Below, one piece after another: positions 5,390 to 6,443 of a stretch of DNA of 6,443 nucleotides. Below the pieces are notes generated by a model, which did no database searches, was not told the origin of the DNA, and was given only the letters and a program-made list of their open reading frames with translations. The position numbers and the translations under genes were made by a program. The DNA is from an uncultured Rubrobacteraceae bacterium (GTDB taxonomy: Bacteria > Actinomycetota > Rubrobacteria > Rubrobacterales > Rubrobacteraceae). Positions within the stretch are counted from its first letter, which is position 1. Every line of letters begins with the position of its first letter. The stretch covers positions 290 through 6,732 of the forward strand of contig CADCVI010000164.1 of assembly GCA_902806105.1 (NCBI GenBank), given 5' to 3'.

Positions 5390-6443
5390 ATGCGCATCTA
5401 CCTCATCGACGGCTACTCCCTGCTCTACCGGGCGTTCTACGCCCTGCCGCAGAGCATCGCGACGACGAGCGGACTGCCGACGAACGCCCTCTACGGCTTT
5501 ACGAGCATGATCTTGAAGCTGCTCGACTCCGACGAAGAGGTCGGGCTCGGGGTGGTCTGGGACAGCGGGAAGCCGCAGTTCCGGCTGGAGGTCTACCCGG
5601 AGTACAAGGCTCAGCGTTCCTCTATGCCCGAGGAGCTGAGGATGCAGCTCGACCACCTCGATGAGATCCTCGAAGCCATGAATATTCCTGCCGTCCGGTC
5701 CAAGGGCTTCGAGGCCGACGACGTACTGGCGACGCTGAGCAGGCGCATCCCCGAGGACGTGGAGCTAAAGATCGTCACAGGCGACCAGGACGCGATGCAG
5801 CTCGTGGACGGCCGGGTGAAGGTATTGAGGACGACGCGCGGCGTCTCGGAGACGAAGGAGTACGGGCGCGAGGAGGTCATCGAGGAGTACGGCGTTACCC
5901 CGGAGCAGATCCCCGACTATAAAGCTCTCACCGGCGACCCCTCGGACAACATCCCGGGTGTCAGGGGCATCGGCCCCAAGGGTGCGTCGAGCCTGCTCAA
6001 ACAGTTCGATACGGTCGAGAACCTCTACGAGAACCTCGACGGGGTCAAGGCGAAGGGGACACGCAAGAAGCTAGAAGAGGGCCGGGAGAGCGCCTTCGTC
6101 TCGCTTGAGCTTGCGAGGATGCGCTTCGACGCGCCGGTCGAGTTCGATGCGGAGGCTTTGAGGTTTGAGGGCGTCTCGCCGCAGAGTCGCGAGATGGTGC
6201 GCCGCTACGAGTTCAGGAGCCTGGAGCCGCGCTTTGCCGCGCTGCCGGTCGTGGGCGGCGAGGACCTTCCGCCAGTGGAGAGGACCCTGGTGCGCGTCTC
6301 GGAGGAGCCGATCGAGCTCTCCTTCGAGCCGGTTGCCGCGGCGCCGGTTGGGGATGGACGCTGGTGTGTGGCCGTCTCGGAGGACGAGGCACGGCTTACG
6401 GACAGTACCCCCGAGGGTACTCTGCGGGTGCACGACGCCAAGA
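5390..6443 (+). CDS. polA: DNA polymerase I, N-terminal part (runs off the window)
   Basis: The first 351 codons of a protein normally about 850-930 residues long, cut by the window end and otherwise open. PolA fills gaps during Okazaki-fragment maturation and DNA repair. Residues 1-290 are a complete 5'-3' exonuclease (FEN-like) domain. Likely metal ligands are Asp7 in LIDGYSLLYRAF, Asp58 in VVWDSGK, Glu108/Asp110/Asp111 in GFEADDVLATL, Asp132/Asp134 in TGDQDAMQL, and Asp183/Asp186 in GDPSDNIPGV, followed by the helix-hairpin-helix GIGPKGASSLL (193-203). From about residue 305 the 3'-5' exonuclease-like domain begins. Its ExoI place reads ELSFEP, with Ser311 where E. coli has Asp355 and Glu313 retained, so proofreading is probably lost. 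ATG at 5390 is the only usable start: an in-frame TAA lies at 5378-5380, and Asp7 must be kept. AGGAGG (5383-5388) is only 1 nt from the ATG. The polymerase domain lies outside the window. Confidence 0.95.
   Translation, partial: MRIYLIDGYSLLYRAFYALPQSIATTSGLPTNALYGFTSMILKLLDSDEEVGLGVVWDSGKPQFRLEVYPEYKAQRSSMPEELRMQLDHLDEILEAMNIPAVRSKGFEADDVLATLSRRIPEDVELKIVTGDQDAMQLVDGRVKVLRTTRGVSETKEYGREEVIEEYGVTPEQIPDYKALTGDPSDNIPGVRGIGPKGASSLLKQFDTVENLYENLDGVKAKGTRKKLEEGRESAFVSLELARMRFDAPVEFDAEALRFEGVSPQSREMVRRYEFRSLEPRFAALPVVGGEDLPPVERTLVRVSEEPIELSFEPVAAAPVGDGRWCVAVSEDEARLTDSTPEGTLRVHDAK

Noticed and set aside
1..6443. Mobile elements, CRISPR arrays, phage or defence genes
   Set aside because: No transposase-like or integrase-like frames, no spaced repeat arrays, and the whole window is filled by housekeeping and transporter genes.

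Overview
The window is a compact, high-GC bacterial chromosomal segment carrying, in order, a tRNA-Leu gene on the minus strand, a complete five-gene branched-chain (or hydrophobic) amino-acid ABC transporter operon on the plus strand (livK-livH-livM-livG-livF), and the first 351 codons of polA (DNA polymerase I), which runs off the right edge. The high GC content, GTG starts on three of the six protein genes, and frequent ATA (Ile) and AGG (Arg) codons alongside GC-rich codons fit a deep-branching, possibly thermophilic actinobacterium of the Rubrobacter type. That assignment is an inference from composition and style, not from a database match.

Left end (1-274): tRNA-Leu(CAA) is divergent from the liv operon. 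The roughly 155 bp between them hold a strong sigma70-like promoter facing right (TTGACA, 18 bp, GATAAT) and a TACAAT -10 box facing left for the tRNA. The liv leader (about 208-274) carries a 10-codon ATG-to-TAG mini-ORF, an imperfect inverted repeat, and two copies of GGGGACTAG spaced 21 bp apart, the second abutting the livK Shine-Dalgarno.

Middle (275-5362): livK encodes a lipoprotein solute-binding protein, livH and livM the two membrane permeases, and livG and livF the two ATPases. The substrate is caught outside by LivK, passed through the LivH-LivM channel, and moved by ATP hydrolysis in LivG-LivF. The permease and ATPase genes are packed with gaps of 1 and 3 nt or an 11-nt overlap. 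Only the livK-livH gap (61 nt) is larger, and it holds a strong hairpin without a U-tract, which suits differential expression of the binding protein.

Right end (5363-6443): polA starts 27 nt after livF with no terminator between them. The gap contains a perfect TATAAT 8 nt before the polA ATG, a Shine-Dalgarno only 1 nt from that ATG, and an upstream CCTCC able to pair with that Shine-Dalgarno. This suggests polA may be made mainly from its own leaderless or near-leaderless transcript. I see no mobile element, CRISPR array or novel multi-gene system. The most interesting material is the compact regulatory DNA in front of livK and polA.
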